A stretch of DNA of 64,000 bases from Oleisolibacter albus (GCF_003336875.1 NZ_QGNJ01000010.1:103846-167845), one strand, 5' to 3'; shown: positions 27,921-37,706, counted from the first letter of the stretch. Made by a program: numbers and translations. Notes: generated by a model not told the origin, from the letters alone.

Positions 27921-28598
27921 ATGATCGACGCCCAGACCGCCGCCACCCAGACCGCCCGCATCCTGCTGGAGACCAAGGCCGTCCACTTCAATGCCGACAA
28001 GCCCTTCATCCTGACCTCCGGCCGCGCCAGCCCGACCTATATCGACTGCCGCAAGCTCATCAGCTTCCCCCGCGCCCGCCGTTTCCTGATCCAGGCGGCC
28101 CGCGACCTGCTGTTCCGCGATGCCGGGTTCGAGGCGTTCGACGCCGTGGCCGGCGGTGAGACGGCCGGCATCTCCTACGCCGCCTGGCTGTCGGAGGCGC
28201 TGGACCTGCCCATGCTCTATGTGCGCAAGAAGCCCAAGGGCTTCGGCCGCAACGCCCAGATCGAGGGGCACCTGACCGAGGGCCAGCGTGTGCTGCTGGT
28301 GGAGGATCTGACCACCGATGCCGGCTCCAAGGTCAACTTCATCAACGCCCTGCGCCAGGCCGGTGCCGTGGTTGAGCATGCCTTCGTGGTCTTCCACTAC
28401 GGCATCTTCCCCAAGAGCAAGGAGACCATGGACTCCCTGGGTGTGACGCTGCACGCCCTGGCCACCTGGTGGGACGTGCTGCGCGTGGCCCGCGAGGATG
28501 GCGGTCTTGACGCGCGCACCCTGGACGAGGTGGAGAAGTTCCTGCGCGACCCGGAAGGCTGGTCCCGTGCCAATGGCGGCACCGAGGTCAAGGCCTGA
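27921..28598 (+). CDS. pyrE: Orotate phosphoribosyltransferase
   Basis: The 225-residue enzyme attaches PRPP ribose phosphate to orotate to make [21 protein letters not shown] lies at the N-terminus, [17 protein letters not shown] forms the flexible catalytic loop, and [15 protein letters not shown] is the PRPP-binding motif. It lies 111 bp after pyrC in the same orientation, so the two probably share a transcript. A strong terminator follows. Confidence 0.96.
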   Translation: MIDAQTAATQTARILLETKAVHFNADKPFILTSGRASPTYIDCRKLISFPRARRFLIQAARDLLFRDAGFEAFDAVAGGETAGISYAAWLSEALDLPMLYVRKKPKGFGRNAQIEGHLTEGQRVLLVEDLTTDAGSKVNFINALRQAGAVVEHAFVVFHYGIFPKSKETMDSLGVTLHALATWWDVLRVAREDGGLDARTLDEVEKFLRDPEGWSRANGGTEVKA

Positions 28599-28677
28599 GC
28601 ATCGTCCCGTCCACGCCGCCCCGCGTCATGCCGGCGCGGGGCGGGCGCCGAAGGTCACGGCGCCGGCTGACCAAAAC

Positions 28678-28709
28678 AAAACCCCCGCACCTCTCGGTGC
28701 GGGGGTTTT
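28678..28709. terminator. Bidirectional terminator between pyrE and chemoreceptor gene
   Basis: A 14-bp perfect stem (AAAACCCCCGCACC and its complement) with a TCTC loop has A and T runs at both ends, so it can stop transcripts from either side of these convergent genes. Confidence 0.93.
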
Positions 28710-28734
28710 GCATGAGGAAAGGGGAACTCCGGGA

Positions 28735-30417
28735 TCAGGCGGTGCGCACCTGCTCCAGGAACCGCTCCACCTGCATGCCCAGCGCATCGGCCTGGCGGGA
28801 CAGGTTGCGCGCGGCGCCCAGCATGCTGTTGGCCGACGCGCCGGTCTCGTGCGCCACCTGCTCCAGGCTTTCGATGTTGCGGGTCACCTCCATGGTGCCC
28901 ACCGAGGCCTGCTGCACGTTGCGGGCGATCTCCTTGGTGGCGTTGTCCTGCTCCTCGACCGCACCGGCCACCATCTCGGAGATGCCGTTGATCTCGGCGA
29001 TGGTGCGGCTGATCACCAGAATGGCGTCGACCGCCTCCTTGGTGGCGTCCTGCATGGTGCTGATCTGGCTGGAGATCTCCTCGGTGGCCTTGGCCGTCTG
29101 ATTGGCCAGGGACTTCACTTCCGAGGCAACGACGGCGAAGCCCTTGCCGGCCTCGCCGGCGCGGGCCGCCTCGATGGTGGCGTTCAGCGCCAGCAGATTG
29201 GTCTGGCTGGCGATGTCGCTGATCAGCTTGACCACGTCGCCGATGCTCTGCGCCCGCTGGGCCAGGGACTGCACGGTGTCGTTGGTCTTCTCCGCGGTCT
29301 TGGCCGCCTCGCGGGCGATGCGGGCCGAGGTGCCGACCTGGGTGCTGATCTCGGCCAGCGATCCGGCCAGCTGCTCGGTGGCGCTGGCCACCGACTGCAC
29401 GTTGGCGCTGGCCTGCTGGGTGGCCGCGGCCACGGCGCTGGTCTGGGCCCGGCTTTCCTCGGCGCTGGCCGACAGGTTCTCGGCGGTGGACTGCACGCCG
29501 GTTGCGGCACCGGACAGTTCGGCCACCACGCCCTTGACCGAGGCTTCGAAGTCGGCGGCCAGCTGGTGCATGGCCCGCTTCTTCTCCTCGGACGCCAGAC
29601 GCTCGGCCTCCTCCTGCTGCTTCTTCAGGCGGTCAACCTCCAGGGCGTTGTCCTTGAACACCTGGACCGACTTGGCCATGGCGCCGATCTCGTCACCGCG
29701 GTCGGTGCCGGTGATCTCCACCCGCAGGTCGCCGCCGGCCAGCTTGCTCATGGCGGTCTGCATGGTGTTCAGCGGCGCACCGACGATCTTGTGCAGCAGG
29801 AACACCAGGATACCGATCAGCACGGCCAGCACCACCAGGGCCACCAGCGTGTTGCCCATGACGGTGTCGGAGATGGTGCCCTGCAGGGCCGACCGGCTCC
29901 AGGCCACGGTCAGGGTGCCAACCTGGCCGCCGGTGGCGTTGATGATGGGCGCCTGCACGATCAGGTGGCTGCCCTTGTCGATCACCGTCTTCTTGGTCAC
30001 CGTGTCGGGGATCTTGTTCTTGCCGAAATCATAGGCAGGAACGGTTGTGGACTTGAACTCGTCCACGGATTCGCCGTCGGCGTTGACGACGCGGACATTG
30101 GCCAGGGACGTGCCTTCGGCCTTGGTCAGCTGCTGGTACTTCTCCGCCACCGCGTCCTGGAAGCCGGATTTCACAGCGGCCGGCATCTGGGCCGCCAGCA
30201 TCTCCGTCATCTGGGCCTGAGAGCTGGAGGACAGGTCCAGCATGCTGCCGCGCATCGCTGACGCGCTGATGCCGATGATCAGACCGAAGCCCAACAGGAT
30301 GAAGATCGAAATCGCCACGGCGATGGTGCGGCTGATCGGCCAACGGCCGAAAATCCTGAAGCCGCCGCCGCTGCTGGCCTGCGGGCGGAGACCGCTTCGC
30401 GGATTGGCATAAGTCAT
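28735..30417 (-). CDS. Methyl-accepting chemotaxis protein
   Basis: This 560-residue receptor has a first membrane helix near residues 32-52 ([19 protein letters not shown]), a periplasmic sensor domain of about 140 residues, a second helix ([18 protein letters not shown]), a HAMP domain, and a signalling domain with the conserved hairpin ([20 protein letters not shown]). It signals through CheW/CheA to the flagellar motor. The start is the ATG at 30417, with GGAGAGG 9 nt upstream. The sensor resembles single-Cache-like domains; the ligand is unknown. No che genes are close. Confidence 0.95.
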   Translation of the reverse strand: MTYANPRSGLRPQASSGGGFRIFGRWPISRTIAVAISIFILLGFGLIIGISASAMRGSMLDLSSSSQAQMTEMLAAQMPAAVKSGFQDAVAEKYQQLTKAEGTSLANVRVVNADGESVDEFKSTTVPAYDFGKNKIPDTVTKKTVIDKGSHLIVQAPIINATGGQVGTLTVAWSRSALQGTISDTVMGNTLVALVVLAVLIGILVFLLHKIVGAPLNTMQTAMSKLAGGDLRVEITGTDRGDEIGAMAKSVQVFKDNALEVDRLKKQQEEAERLASEEKKRAMHQLAADFEASVKGVVAELSGAATGVQSTAENLSASAEESRAQTSAVAAATQQASANVQSVASATEQLAGSLAEISTQVGTSARIAREAAKTAEKTNDTVQSLAQRAQSIGDVVKLISDIASQTNLLALNATIEAARAGEAGKGFAVVASEVKSLANQTAKATEEISSQISTMQDATKEAVDAILVISRTIAEINGISEMVAGAVEEQDNATKEIARNVQQASVGTMEVTRNIESLEQVAHETGASANSMLGAARNLSRQADALGMQVERFLEQVRTA

Positions 30418-30427
30418 CTCTGTCAAC

Positions 30428-30836
30428 CTCTCCTGTCCATGCGCGCGCAGATCCGCATTTCATACGCGCCGACGTCTCATCCTGGGCTCAAAGATCGTAA
30501 ACCATTCTTATTATGACTGATTTGCAGGCAAGATCGACGCGGCCTCATCAGACGATGACTAAAATTCTATCAATCTGGATGACCCCGTATGCTGCGACCC
30601 GGCTTGCTCTCACCCATACTTTCGCATAGGTATATCGTTACTCGTAGCTTTTTTGTAGCGACATTTCGCTTTTATAATGGGCCGAATGAACCTCGGCTGG
30701 AGTAGGCCCCACTCAACTTGCAGGGGTGCCCGCTCCGGGTCGGAGGAAAAAGAAGCCCGTCGCCATGACGGGTCATCGTGGGGATAAGCCGCCGGGGATG
30801 TGCCGAAGGGACCTTATCGAAGGGGAATGAGATCCG
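30428..30836. other. 409-bp AT-rich intergenic region, divergent promoters
   Basis: This stretch lies between the chemoreceptor gene and the small secreted ORF. It is clearly more AT-rich than its surroundings (30490-30700) and likely carries promoters for both. A short hairpin (CCCGTC-GCCAT-GACGGG) lies at about 30754-30770. I see no gene, tRNA or recognised riboswitch in it. Confidence 0.5.
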
Positions 30837-31151
30837 ATGAAGACGCTGACCACGCTGGCCATTGCCTTGTCCATCATCGCGTTCGCCGGCACCGCTCAGG
30901 CGGAGTGCACGCTAAAGGACCCGCCGGCGGTGCCGGACGGCAAGACGGCGGCAGAGGCCGACATGGTCGCGGCCCAGCAGGCCATCAAATCCTTCGTGGC
31001 GGAAACGCAGGAGTACCTGCAGTGCCTGGAGTATGAGGGCAAGGGCCGCACCGGCGGTGACTGGACCCGCCGCTACAACGAGGCATCGGAGCGCATGGAG
31101 AAGCTGGCCTCCGACTTCAACAAGCAGCTGAAGGCCTTCAAGTCGAAATAG
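30837..31151 (+). CDS. Small secreted protein of unknown function
   Basis: The 104-residue ORF has a textbook signal peptide (KTLTTLAIALSIIAFAGTAQA) cleaved before ECTL. The mature part of about 83 residues contains two Cys residues (positions 23 and 62) that may form a disulfide. It is helical and charged, with ASERMEKLASDFNKQLKAF at the end. No family is recognised. Confidence 0.7.
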   Translation: MKTLTTLAIALSIIAFAGTAQAECTLKDPPAVPDGKTAAEADMVAAQQAIKSFVAETQEYLQCLEYEGKGRTGGDWTRRYNEASERMEKLASDFNKQLKAFKSK

Positions 31152-31180
31152 GATCCGGCTCCCGGCGGCTCCGGACCGGA

Positions 31181-32467
31181 TCAGCGGTTCCCGCTGTCCG
31201 GGGCCGGGGCCGGGGCGATGCCGGTCTCGCCGGTCCGCTCGTCCGCCGGTGCCAGCGGGACCGTTTCCACCGCCGGCACCGGCGGGGGCTTGGTGATGGG
31301 CGGAAGCTCCGCCCCGGCCTGGCGGGAGATCAGGGCCCGCTTGGCCGGCGGGGGCGGTGCCAGCGACTTCGCCACCAGATTGGGCAGACGTGACTCGTCC
31401 CAGTCGGCCACAGGCGCGCCCAGACGCAGGATCACCAGCTCCCGTCCCTTCGACACGTAGAGCCGCTGACCACCCTCGCCGGCCAGGAAGGCCATGTCGC
31501 CTTCGGTGAAGGGTTCCTTGGCCTTGACCGGCCCGTTGCGGTCAAAGGGCCAGGCAAAGCGCATGCGCCAGCCCTCATTGCGGGAGAACAGGGTCGGCCG
31601 CAGCATCTCGTCCAGCCAGCGCGTCGGCACCAGGGCGGCGTTGTCCACCGTGCCGCCATCCAGCACCAGCAGCCCCAGGCGCAGCCAGTCGCGGGCCGTG
31701 GCCCGCACGCAGCAGGTCAGCTGCGGCACCCCCTGGGCATCGGCCTGGATCTCCGCCGCCCGCGCACCCAACGGCTGCCAGAAGGCGTCGGCCATATAGC
31801 GGGCCAGCGGCTTGCCCGCGGCCCGGGTCAGTGCCAGCCCCAGCAGCTGGGTCTCCATGGCCGAAGGCTGGAAGCGGGTGCCGGGTTCGGCCGCCAACGG
31901 CGCCGACAGGGTCCAGGCGGCGACATCGCTCCCCGGCGGCCCCGGCGGCATGTCCAGGCCGGAGGTGCCTTCCAGCAGATGGCGGATGGTGATGCGGCCG
32001 CGCGGATCGGCGGCCCATTCCGGCAGCCAGGTCGACAGCGGCCGCTCGATATCGGTCAGGGTGCCGTCCTGCAGGGCGTGGCCGGCCAGCAGCACCATCA
32101 GCCCCTGGCCCAGCCCCTGCCCGTCGAGCCGGTCGAAGGGGCGGGTGCCGGGGCCGTAATACTCCACCTGCAAGGCGCCCAGATGCCAGACCAGCAGCGC
32201 CTCGGTCCCGGTCGATTCGGCAAACGCCGTCACCGCCTTCACCCCGTCGTCGGACAGGGTGCGGCTGTCCGGCGCCGCCACCGGCAGCACCGTTCCGGCA
32301 CCGCCTCCCACCTCGACCATGCCGATGGGTGGCAGCGGGGGCGGCGGGGCGGGCACGACCGGCGCCTCGGCGACCGGCGTCGCCGGCCCCGCTCCACCGG
32401 GGATCAGCCACCAGACGGCCAGGGCTCCGGCGGCAAGGATGGTGGCGGCGAGAAGGGCACGGCGCAT
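31181..32467 (-). CDS. Beta-lactamase/serine-hydrolase-family protein lacking catalytic residues
   Basis: The 428-residue protein has an N-terminal membrane anchor (ALLAATILAAGALAVWWLIPG), a Pro-rich linker and a domain of the class C beta-lactamase/esterase fold. Recognisable blocks are ITIRHLLEGTSGLDMPPG and QLLGLALTRAAGKPLARYMADAFWQPLG. Where active relatives have S-x-x-K the sequence reads GQGLGQGLM, and where they have Y-S-N it reads QPSAM, so both catalytic elements are missing. It is probably a pseudoenzyme. A Pro/Ala-rich tail ends the protein. It is followed by a lipoprotein gene upstream on the same strand. Confidence 0.78.
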   Translation of the reverse strand: MRRALLAATILAAGALAVWWLIPGGAGPATPVAEAPVVPAPPPPLPPIGMVEVGGGAGTVLPVAAPDSRTLSDDGVKAVTAFAESTGTEALLVWHLGALQVEYYGPGTRPFDRLDGQGLGQGLMVLLAGHALQDGTLTDIERPLSTWLPEWAADPRGRITIRHLLEGTSGLDMPPGPPGSDVAAWTLSAPLAAEPGTRFQPSAMETQLLGLALTRAAGKPLARYMADAFWQPLGARAAEIQADAQGVPQLTCCVRATARDWLRLGLLVLDGGTVDNAALVPTRWLDEMLRPTLFSRNEGWRMRFAWPFDRNGPVKAKEPFTEGDMAFLAGEGGQRLYVSKGRELVILRLGAPVADWDESRLPNLVAKSLAPPPPAKRALISRQAGAELPPITKPPPVPAVETVPLAPADERTGETGIAPAPAPDSGNR

Positions 32468-32496
32468 GGCGGTCTGTCCGGTTGGCGGCCGGAGGC

Positions 32497-32907
32497 TCAG
32501 GCCTTCGGCACTTTATGGATCGGATATTCGCGGACCTGCACCACCTCCCAGGCCCCGTCCGGCTGGCGGCAGAGGAAACCGGTGGAGTGCTGGAACAGCG
32601 GGTCCTGCACCACAATGGAATGGAACTCGCGGCAGGGGCGGTTCTGGGCATCATAGCCATCGCGCAGCACCTTCACGGCGCCACGGCGGCTGGTGGCCGG
32701 ATTGGCCCACCCTACGGGCACATCGATGGGCTTTGTCCCCATCTCGCGCAGCGCGCCCTGGATGGCGGCCTTGTCGCTGTCCTCCAGGGTGATGGTGGTG
32801 GGCTCGGCCGGCGCGGCCGGCGGCGGGGGCGGAGGTGCCTCGGGCGCCTTGGAGGCACAAGCGGCCAGTGTCAGGATTGCGACCAGGGGAAGGGCACGCC
32901 GCAGCAT
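32497..32907 (-). CDS. Surface-antigen-like lipoprotein (RT0821/Lpp0805 family)
   Basis: The 136-residue lipoprotein has a lipobox (LTLAAC, Cys near 17) and a Pro/Ala linker. A small domain follows with WANPATSRRGAVKVLRDGY, a PCREFHSIVV strand and GFLCRQPDGAWEVV. This resembles the C-terminal domain of the RT0821/Lpp0805 surface proteins related to 17-kDa antigens. The two cysteines may be linked. It lies 29 bp upstream of the serine-hydrolase-like gene and probably shares its operon. Confidence 0.75.
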   Translation of the reverse strand: MLRRALPLVAILTLAACASKAPEAPPPPPPAAPAEPTTITLEDSDKAAIQGALREMGTKPIDVPVGWANPATSRRGAVKVLRDGYDAQNRPCREFHSIVVQDPLFQHSTGFLCRQPDGAWEVVQVREYPIHKVPKA

Positions 32908-33352
32908 TTCGGAGGATCATCCTTGAAAGACGGGAGGGCCTTATCTGCCAAAGCCCCGGACCGGGGGCAAGGGTCGCCGGGTCGGGATCGAACAGGTCAC
33001 GTCCTTTGCACATACCTCCCCTTGATTCACGGCAATGGTGGCAAAAGCACGGCACACCTGCGCCGCCGGGGGCGAGGTCCGGCTTATTGACGCGGCGGGG
33101 ATGGAACGCCATCTGCAAAGGGACGGCCTGTTGCCCTGCCCCGTGACCGGACCGGCCCCATCCGCCGGCATCGGCGCCACGGTCCCGGCCCCCCGTCACG
33201 GCGGCAACCGCGACGGCGCCGCCCATGTTTCTGTCCTCCCGACCCGACCCCTGGCGACACGGGTTCGCCAGCGCCGGCCGTCCGGCCGGATGCCGGTCGG
33301 GACCGGAGGTGTATCGGGACCCGGCCTGCGCCGGGTCGGAAACGGGGGTTCC
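32908..33352. other. 445-bp intergenic region between lipoprotein and dnaJ-like genes
   Basis: The region separates divergent genes and should hold their promoters. A GC-rich hairpin-like sequence is present near 32954-32969. No ORF with coding character and no clear heat-shock promoter was found, although the downstream genes are chaperones. Confidence 0.4.
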
Positions 33353-34300
33353 ATGCGTGTGAATGACTCCGGGGACGTGAAAAGCACCGATCCCTATGAT
33401 GTCCTGGGGGTGGCCCGCACGGCGGACGCCGCCGCCATCAAAACCGCGTACCGCAAGCTGGCCAAGCGCTGGCATCCCGACCTCAATCCCGGCGATGCGG
33501 CGGCGGCTGAGCGCTTCAAGCAGATCTCGGCCGCCTACGATCTGCTGTCCGATCCGGAGAAGAAGACGCGCTTCGACCGCGGGGAGATCGACGCCAGCGG
33601 CCAGGAACAGGCGCCCCGCGGCTTTTACCGCGATTTTGCCGAGGGGCCGGGCGGCACCGCCTATGGCAGCGAACAGCCGGTCTTCGACGAGGATCTGTTC
33701 GCCGACCTGTTCGGCGGCCTGGGCGCGGGTCCACGGGGGGCCGGCGGCCACAGGCATCGGCGCGGGGCCGACGTCTCCTACAGTCTGCGCATCGACTTCC
33801 TGGATGCCGTCAACGGCGCCCGCCGTCGCCTGACCCTGCCCGACGGCCGTGCGCTCGAGGTCACCATCCCGCCGGGCACGCAGGACCGGCAGACCCTGCG
33901 CCTGAAAGGCCAGGGGCAGCCCGGACTCGGCGGTGGGCCGGCCGGCGACGCCTATGTGGAGGTGCATGTCCAGCCCCATGCCTGGTTCACCCGCAAGGAC
34001 AGCGACATCCATCTGGACTTGCCGGTCTCGCTGACCGAGGCGGTGCTGGGCGGCAAGGTTCCGGTCCCCACCATATCGGGCGAGGTGATGCTGACCATTC
34101 CCCGCGGCTCCAACACCGGTACCGTGCTGCGCCTGCGCGGCAGGGGTGTGCCGGGCCGCGGGACCGACCCCGCCGGCGACCAGTATGTGCGGCTGAAGGT
34201 CCTGCTGCCGGAGGGGGAGGATGCCGATCTGGCCCGTTTCGTTGAAGGCTGGGCCGGCCGGACCTATGACGTTCGCAGCAAGGCGGGGATGAAACCATGA
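33353..34300 (+). CDS. cbpA: DnaJ-class co-chaperone, CbpA-like
   Basis: This 315-residue protein has a J domain at residues 13-80 (DPYDVLGVARTADAAAIK, AYRKLAKRWHPDLNPGD with the essential HPD) and a Gly/Phe-type linker (FADLFGGLGAG). The two beta-sandwich C-terminal substrate-binding domains of the CbpA/DnaJ class B type follow, without the cysteine-rich zinc region. It stimulates DnaK. The downstream gene overlaps by 4 bp and encodes the matching CbpM modulator, which supports CbpA rather than DnaJ. Confidence 0.92.
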   Translation: MRVNDSGDVKSTDPYDVLGVARTADAAAIKTAYRKLAKRWHPDLNPGDAAAAERFKQISAAYDLLSDPEKKTRFDRGEIDASGQEQAPRGFYRDFAEGPGGTAYGSEQPVFDEDLFADLFGGLGAGPRGAGGHRHRRGADVSYSLRIDFLDAVNGARRRLTLPDGRALEVTIPPGTQDRQTLRLKGQGQPGLGGGPAGDAYVEVHVQPHAWFTRKDSDIHLDLPVSLTEAVLGGKVPVPTISGEVMLTIPRGSNTGTVLRLRGRGVPGRGTDPAGDQYVRLKVLLPEGEDADLARFVEGWAGRTYDVRSKAGMKP

Positions 34301-34686
34301 GACGGCAAACGGAAGTGGCGATCCTCTGTGGTGTCTCGCCGGGGGAGATCGGTGTCTGGGTCGAACAGCGCTGGCTGCGCCCGCTGCGCGACGAGGACGG
34401 ATTGCACTTTTCCGAGGTCGATACCGCCCGTGCCCGCCTCATCGCCGAGTTGGAGCGCGATCTGGGCATCGCGCCGGAGTCGATGCCGGTGGTGCTCTCC
34501 CTGCTGGACCAGATCCACACGCTGCGGCGGCGGGTGCGCGTGCTGTCCAACGCCCTGCTGGACTTGCCGGACGAAACCCGCGCCGCCCTCTGCCGCCGCC
34601 TGCTGGACACCGAATCCCCGCCCCGGCCCCACGGCGCCCCGGTGGGCGGCCCCCAACCGGACGGTGAGGACGCCGATGGCGGCTGA
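34297..34686 (+). CDS. cbpM: Chaperone modulator CbpM-like protein
   Basis: The 129-residue protein has a MerR-type winged-helix start (AILCGVSPGEIGVWVEQRWL) and helical remainder (DLGIAPESMPVVLSLLDQIHTLRRRV), the pattern of CbpM, which binds the J domain of CbpA and restrains it. Its ATG overlaps the cbpA stop (ATGA), so the pair is translationally coupled. The last 25 residues are Pro/Gly-rich and appear disordered. Confidence 0.88.
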   Translation: MRRQTEVAILCGVSPGEIGVWVEQRWLRPLRDEDGLHFSEVDTARARLIAELERDLGIAPESMPVVLSLLDQIHTLRRRVRVLSNALLDLPDETRAALCRRLLDTESPPRPHGAPVGGPQPDGEDADGG

Positions 34687-34964
34687 CTCGGCCGCGGATC
34701 AGACACGACGGATGCGGCGCGGCACGCGGGGACCCGGGCAATACACGGTCCGGACACCCCGCCCTGGTCCGGCCGCTGCCCGCACATCTCCGCATCGGCG
34801 ATCCAAAGGGGCACGGAAAGCAGGCGACAAAGCGATACTGGGCGACTTTCAGCAACGCCCCATATCGATACGAACTCAGGCCTCGAATTTCTTATATACA
34901 TATACAAAAGTATGATAAATTAGATCATGTCTTCATAGTGCGCTTGCCCGTAAATCCTTCGGCG

Positions 34965-34979
34965 ATTTCAGTTCGAAAT
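34965..34979. promoter_or_regulatory. Candidate LysR operator upstream of the LysR gene
   Basis: A perfect 5-5-5 dyad (ATTTC-AGTTC-GAAAT) with T-N11-A spacing lies 29 bp before the LysR start codon. Similar dyads occur before the outer-membrane gene and the EthD gene of the same island. Assignment as an operator is an inference. Confidence 0.4.
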
Positions 34980-35008
34980 AAAAATATTATCTCAAGGGAG
35001 AGAATATA

Positions 35009-35929
35009 GTGCGGTTCAAGAAGCTTGACCTTAACCTTCTGGTGGCTCTGGATGCGCTCCTGACAACGCAGAGCGTTACGGCGGCGGCAGAGCGTTTGCA
35101 TTTGAGCCAGCCGGCAACGAGCTATGCCCTGACTCGCCTAAGAGATGTATTCGATGACGAACTTCTTGTTCTGTCGGGCAAAAAGATGGTCCCGACGCCC
35201 ATTGCAAATGAGTTGTTGCCGCAAGTTCGCGACATATTGGCCAGAGTGGACAATATGGTCAGCTCCGCAAGCAGTTTTGATCCAGCTCTGTCGAAGCGGA
35301 ATTTCAGGATTGCAGCATCTGATTATGCGAATCTGAGCATCATAACCCCTTCAATAGAGTATATTAGCCGCTCCGCACCGGGCATTACTGTTTCATTGGT
35401 CCCATTTTTTACCCAACCCGTCCTCGCGGACCTTGTTCGTGGGGATATAGATTTCTTAATTATTCCGACGGATTTCCCAGATGTGTCGGACTGCCATCGA
35501 CACGTAATTTCCACAGAGCCATTTGTCTGCATTGCCTGGTCCGGCAACACAGACTTACAAGCGCCCATTACAATTGACGATTTCTCCCGACATGACCACG
35601 TGATCATGACACCGTATGGAACGACTCAGAAATCCGTCGATGAACAGTTCTTTCATCAGCGTGGCATCATAAGGACCGCCGCGATCCGCACGGCGCTGCA
35701 CAGTTCTATTCCTGGCTTCCTGGTTGGAACCGATCGGATCGGCTGCATACCAAAGAGCTTGGCTCTATTATTTTCCAGATGCTTTCCCATTAAAATCGTG
35801 GAAACGGCGTTCACGATGCCCACGATCACACAGACCCTCACCTGGCACTTGTCGCGCGATAAGGACGAGGCGCTGAAATGGGTGAAGGATGTCATCATCG
35901 ATGTGACGAAGATCCAGTTTGGGAAATAG
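35009..35929 (+). CDS. LysR-family transcriptional regulator (NodD/LinR-like)
   Basis: The 306-residue regulator starts at a GTG with AAGGGAG 8 nt upstream. The N-terminal helix-turn-helix is at about 9-60 (LDLNLLVALDALLTTQSVTA, LSQPATSYALTRLRDVFDD), followed by the two-lobed inducer domain (FRIAASDYANLSI, IDFLIIPTDFPDV). DELLVLSGKKMVPTPIA is typical of the NodD/LinR/NahR-like branch that senses aromatic compounds. Codon use is much less GC-biased than the surroundings. It faces the membrane-protein gene and is the likely regulator of the island. Confidence 0.9.
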   Translation: MRFKKLDLNLLVALDALLTTQSVTAAAERLHLSQPATSYALTRLRDVFDDELLVLSGKKMVPTPIANELLPQVRDILARVDNMVSSASSFDPALSKRNFRIAASDYANLSIITPSIEYISRSAPGITVSLVPFFTQPVLADLVRGDIDFLIIPTDFPDVSDCHRHVISTEPFVCIAWSGNTDLQAPITIDDFSRHDHVIMTPYGTTQKSVDEQFFHQRGIIRTAAIRTALHSSIPGFLVGTDRIGCIPKSLALLFSRCFPIKIVETAFTMPTITQTLTWHLSRDKDEALKWVKDVIIDVTKIQFGK

Positions 35930-35950
35930 CAGGCCTGGAGGCTGTCGCGA

Positions 35951-35987
35951 CGCAAGGAGCGGCCCATTCTCCGGGCCGCTCCTTGCG
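35951..35987. terminator. Strong hairpin between LysR and membrane-protein genes
   Basis: A 15-bp perfect inverted repeat (CGCAAGGAGCGGCCC and complement, 7-base loop) lies between two convergent genes. It lacks a T run but its position suggests transcription termination in both directions. Confidence 0.55.
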
Positions 35988-36128
35988 CAGTGAACGGCGG
36001 CGCACGCGGCGGTTCTTGCGACGGTCAGGATCCGCCCCCCACCGCCCTCTTTTCCAGGTGCGCAATTTGGATAGCGGTGGAGCGGCCCCGACAGACGAGG
36101 CGGCGGGTCCGCTCACCGGCATTCCGCG

Positions 36129-36632
36129 TTATCTGCCGATGCTGGGAAGCAGAACGAAGGGGCAGAGGCTGGCTCCCAACAGCACGCCATAGGCCGCCTT
36201 CACCCCCAGCAAGGCGTGAAAGGGTACGGATATCCACCCGCCGGCCCACAACGCGAGATACGATCCGCCAACAAAGACGATGAACCATACGGCGCAGAGA
36301 ACCACGGTGCGCACCAGCAGATTCCGCGGCACCAAGCGCACGATCCCTGTCACGTCCTCCCAGTTGAGATCAGGGATCTCGCCCTTACGCCGGCGGACCC
36401 GTATGGCCGCCGGCGTGATCAGGCAGATTGCCAGCACGGGCAGGATGGTCCCAGGCACCTGGTCCATCATGATGCCTTCACCGCCCCAGACCGGTACGTC
36501 TGCTTGGCCGGAGAAAAACAACCAAGCAAAGAAGACACACAATATTCCTGTCACAGCCCCCATGACATAGGTTTCTCTGACCAGAAAATTCCGCAAGCCA
36601 TGACGGGTTGGCTGGTGAGGGTATGCGGTCAT
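36129..36632 (-). CDS. Four-helix membrane protein of unknown function
   Basis: The 167-residue protein starts at the ATG at 36632 with AAGGAG 9 nt upstream. Four hydrophobic segments are visible: AVTGILCVFFAWLFFSG, TILPVLAICLITPAAI, VVLCAVWFIVFVGGSYLALW and AAYGVLLGASLCPFVLLP. It lies 54 bp downstream of the outer-membrane protein gene, so the two are probably co-transcribed. A role in uptake or tolerance of the island's substrate is possible but unproved. Confidence 0.75.
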   Translation of the reverse strand: MTAYPHQPTRHGLRNFLVRETYVMGAVTGILCVFFAWLFFSGQADVPVWGGEGIMMDQVPGTILPVLAICLITPAAIRVRRRKGEIPDLNWEDVTGIVRLVPRNLLVRTVVLCAVWFIVFVGGSYLALWAGGWISVPFHALLGVKAAYGVLLGASLCPFVLLPSIGR

Positions 36633-36686
36633 AGCGACATACTCCTTCTATTTAGAAAATATTCGATCGTCCGGCGCCAAAAATTC

Positions 36687-37628
36687 TTAAAGCTTGTAGG
36701 CCAGATGCGCCCAGACCGTATTTCCTTGCGTCCTGTTCTTGGAATACAGATCCGGCTGCCACGATATGGTCCCGGTTGCCGGTCCGAAGAAGTAACTCGC
36801 CTTGGGACCGATGGCGAAAGCCTCTCCACGGTTTCCATTCTCGAAGATTCCGGCGAGAGGATTGGCGCGTATCTTGGATCCTCCCACCTCATCATCAGTC
36901 AACTGCTTGTAATAGTACCCCGCCACGCCCAGATTGAGCGGTCCAAAGCTCCAGCCGGCAATAAAGTCCATCTCGAACTCCGTGCCGGACTTATAATCCG
37001 TATCATTGTTTTTCTGGTTTATAAGGAGGCGCGGAGATATCTGGAAAGTTAACCCATCCCTATCAATGTAGGCCAACCCGGTCACAATGTTATGTGACCA
37101 GTAATTTCGGCCAACATTCAAGCTGCGGCTGCTATCATATTTGCCAACCGGCACGACCACATCATAACCCAGCACCATGGTCAGATTCTGACCGAAATGC
37201 CAGCCAAGTATCGCAGGAGATATGGTGATGTCCGCCAATCCGGCGTCCTTATCCTTATGGTGAGCAATGTCCGAGTCCAATTTGACAAGGGCCGTAACGG
37301 CCTGTGACGCCAGATTCGCACCCAGAATTTTGGTGTCCCAGACATAGAACGACCTGTGGACCAGCGATGCGGCTTCAACCTTGAAACCGCCAGGAAATTT
37401 GACCTTATCGCCGTCGCCGTCATTCATCCGCGTTGCTGAAAAGTAACTCGGAATCACGACCCCATAGAACCCCGGATCGGGCGGCATGGCACCGGAGAGA
37501 TGCATCGACGATCCTGCGGCGTAGGATGACCCGCCCCCTTCCGTCGCAGCACCGGGCGCGCAATGCAGGCCGATCGAGATCGCGGCACATGCGCCGATAA
37601 AATGACTCCTCATATATGGATACTTCAT
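36687..37628 (-). CDS. Outer-membrane protein, SphA / MetA-pathway (phenol degradation) type
   Basis: This 313-residue protein starts at the ATG at 37628 (AGGAGG upstream) and has a signal peptide with mature start near ATEGGGSSYAAGS. The body shows alternating hydrophobic strands and a terminal aromatic/hydrophobic pattern (NTVWAHLAYKL) expected of a beta-barrel. GGGSSY...GSSMHLSGAMPPDPGFYGV is typical of SphA/phenol_MetA_deg proteins, found in aromatic-degradation clusters and thought to form outer-membrane channels. It heads a two-gene leftward unit in the island. Confidence 0.85.
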   Translation of the reverse strand: MKYPYMRSHFIGACAAISIGLHCAPGAATEGGGSSYAAGSSMHLSGAMPPDPGFYGVVIPSYFSATRMNDGDGDKVKFPGGFKVEAASLVHRSFYVWDTKILGANLASQAVTALVKLDSDIAHHKDKDAGLADITISPAILGWHFGQNLTMVLGYDVVVPVGKYDSSRSLNVGRNYWSHNIVTGLAYIDRDGLTFQISPRLLINQKNNDTDYKSGTEFEMDFIAGWSFGPLNLGVAGYYYKQLTDDEVGGSKIRANPLAGIFENGNRGEAFAIGPKASYFFGPATGTISWQPDLYSKNRTQGNTVWAHLAYKL

Positions 37629-37691
37629 TGGGACCTCCTCATTACGCCATTGACATTCCGTCATGGCCTGATATTTTATTTACACACAACC

Positions 37692-37706
37692 ATTCTTCGC
37701 GAGAAT
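37692..37706. promoter_or_regulatory. Candidate LysR operator upstream of the outer-membrane gene
   Basis: A perfect 5-5-5 dyad (ATTCT-TCGCG-AGAAT) containing T-N11-A lies 63 bp before the start codon, within the only AT-rich part of this gap. It resembles the dyads at 34965 and 40566. Confidence 0.45.
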
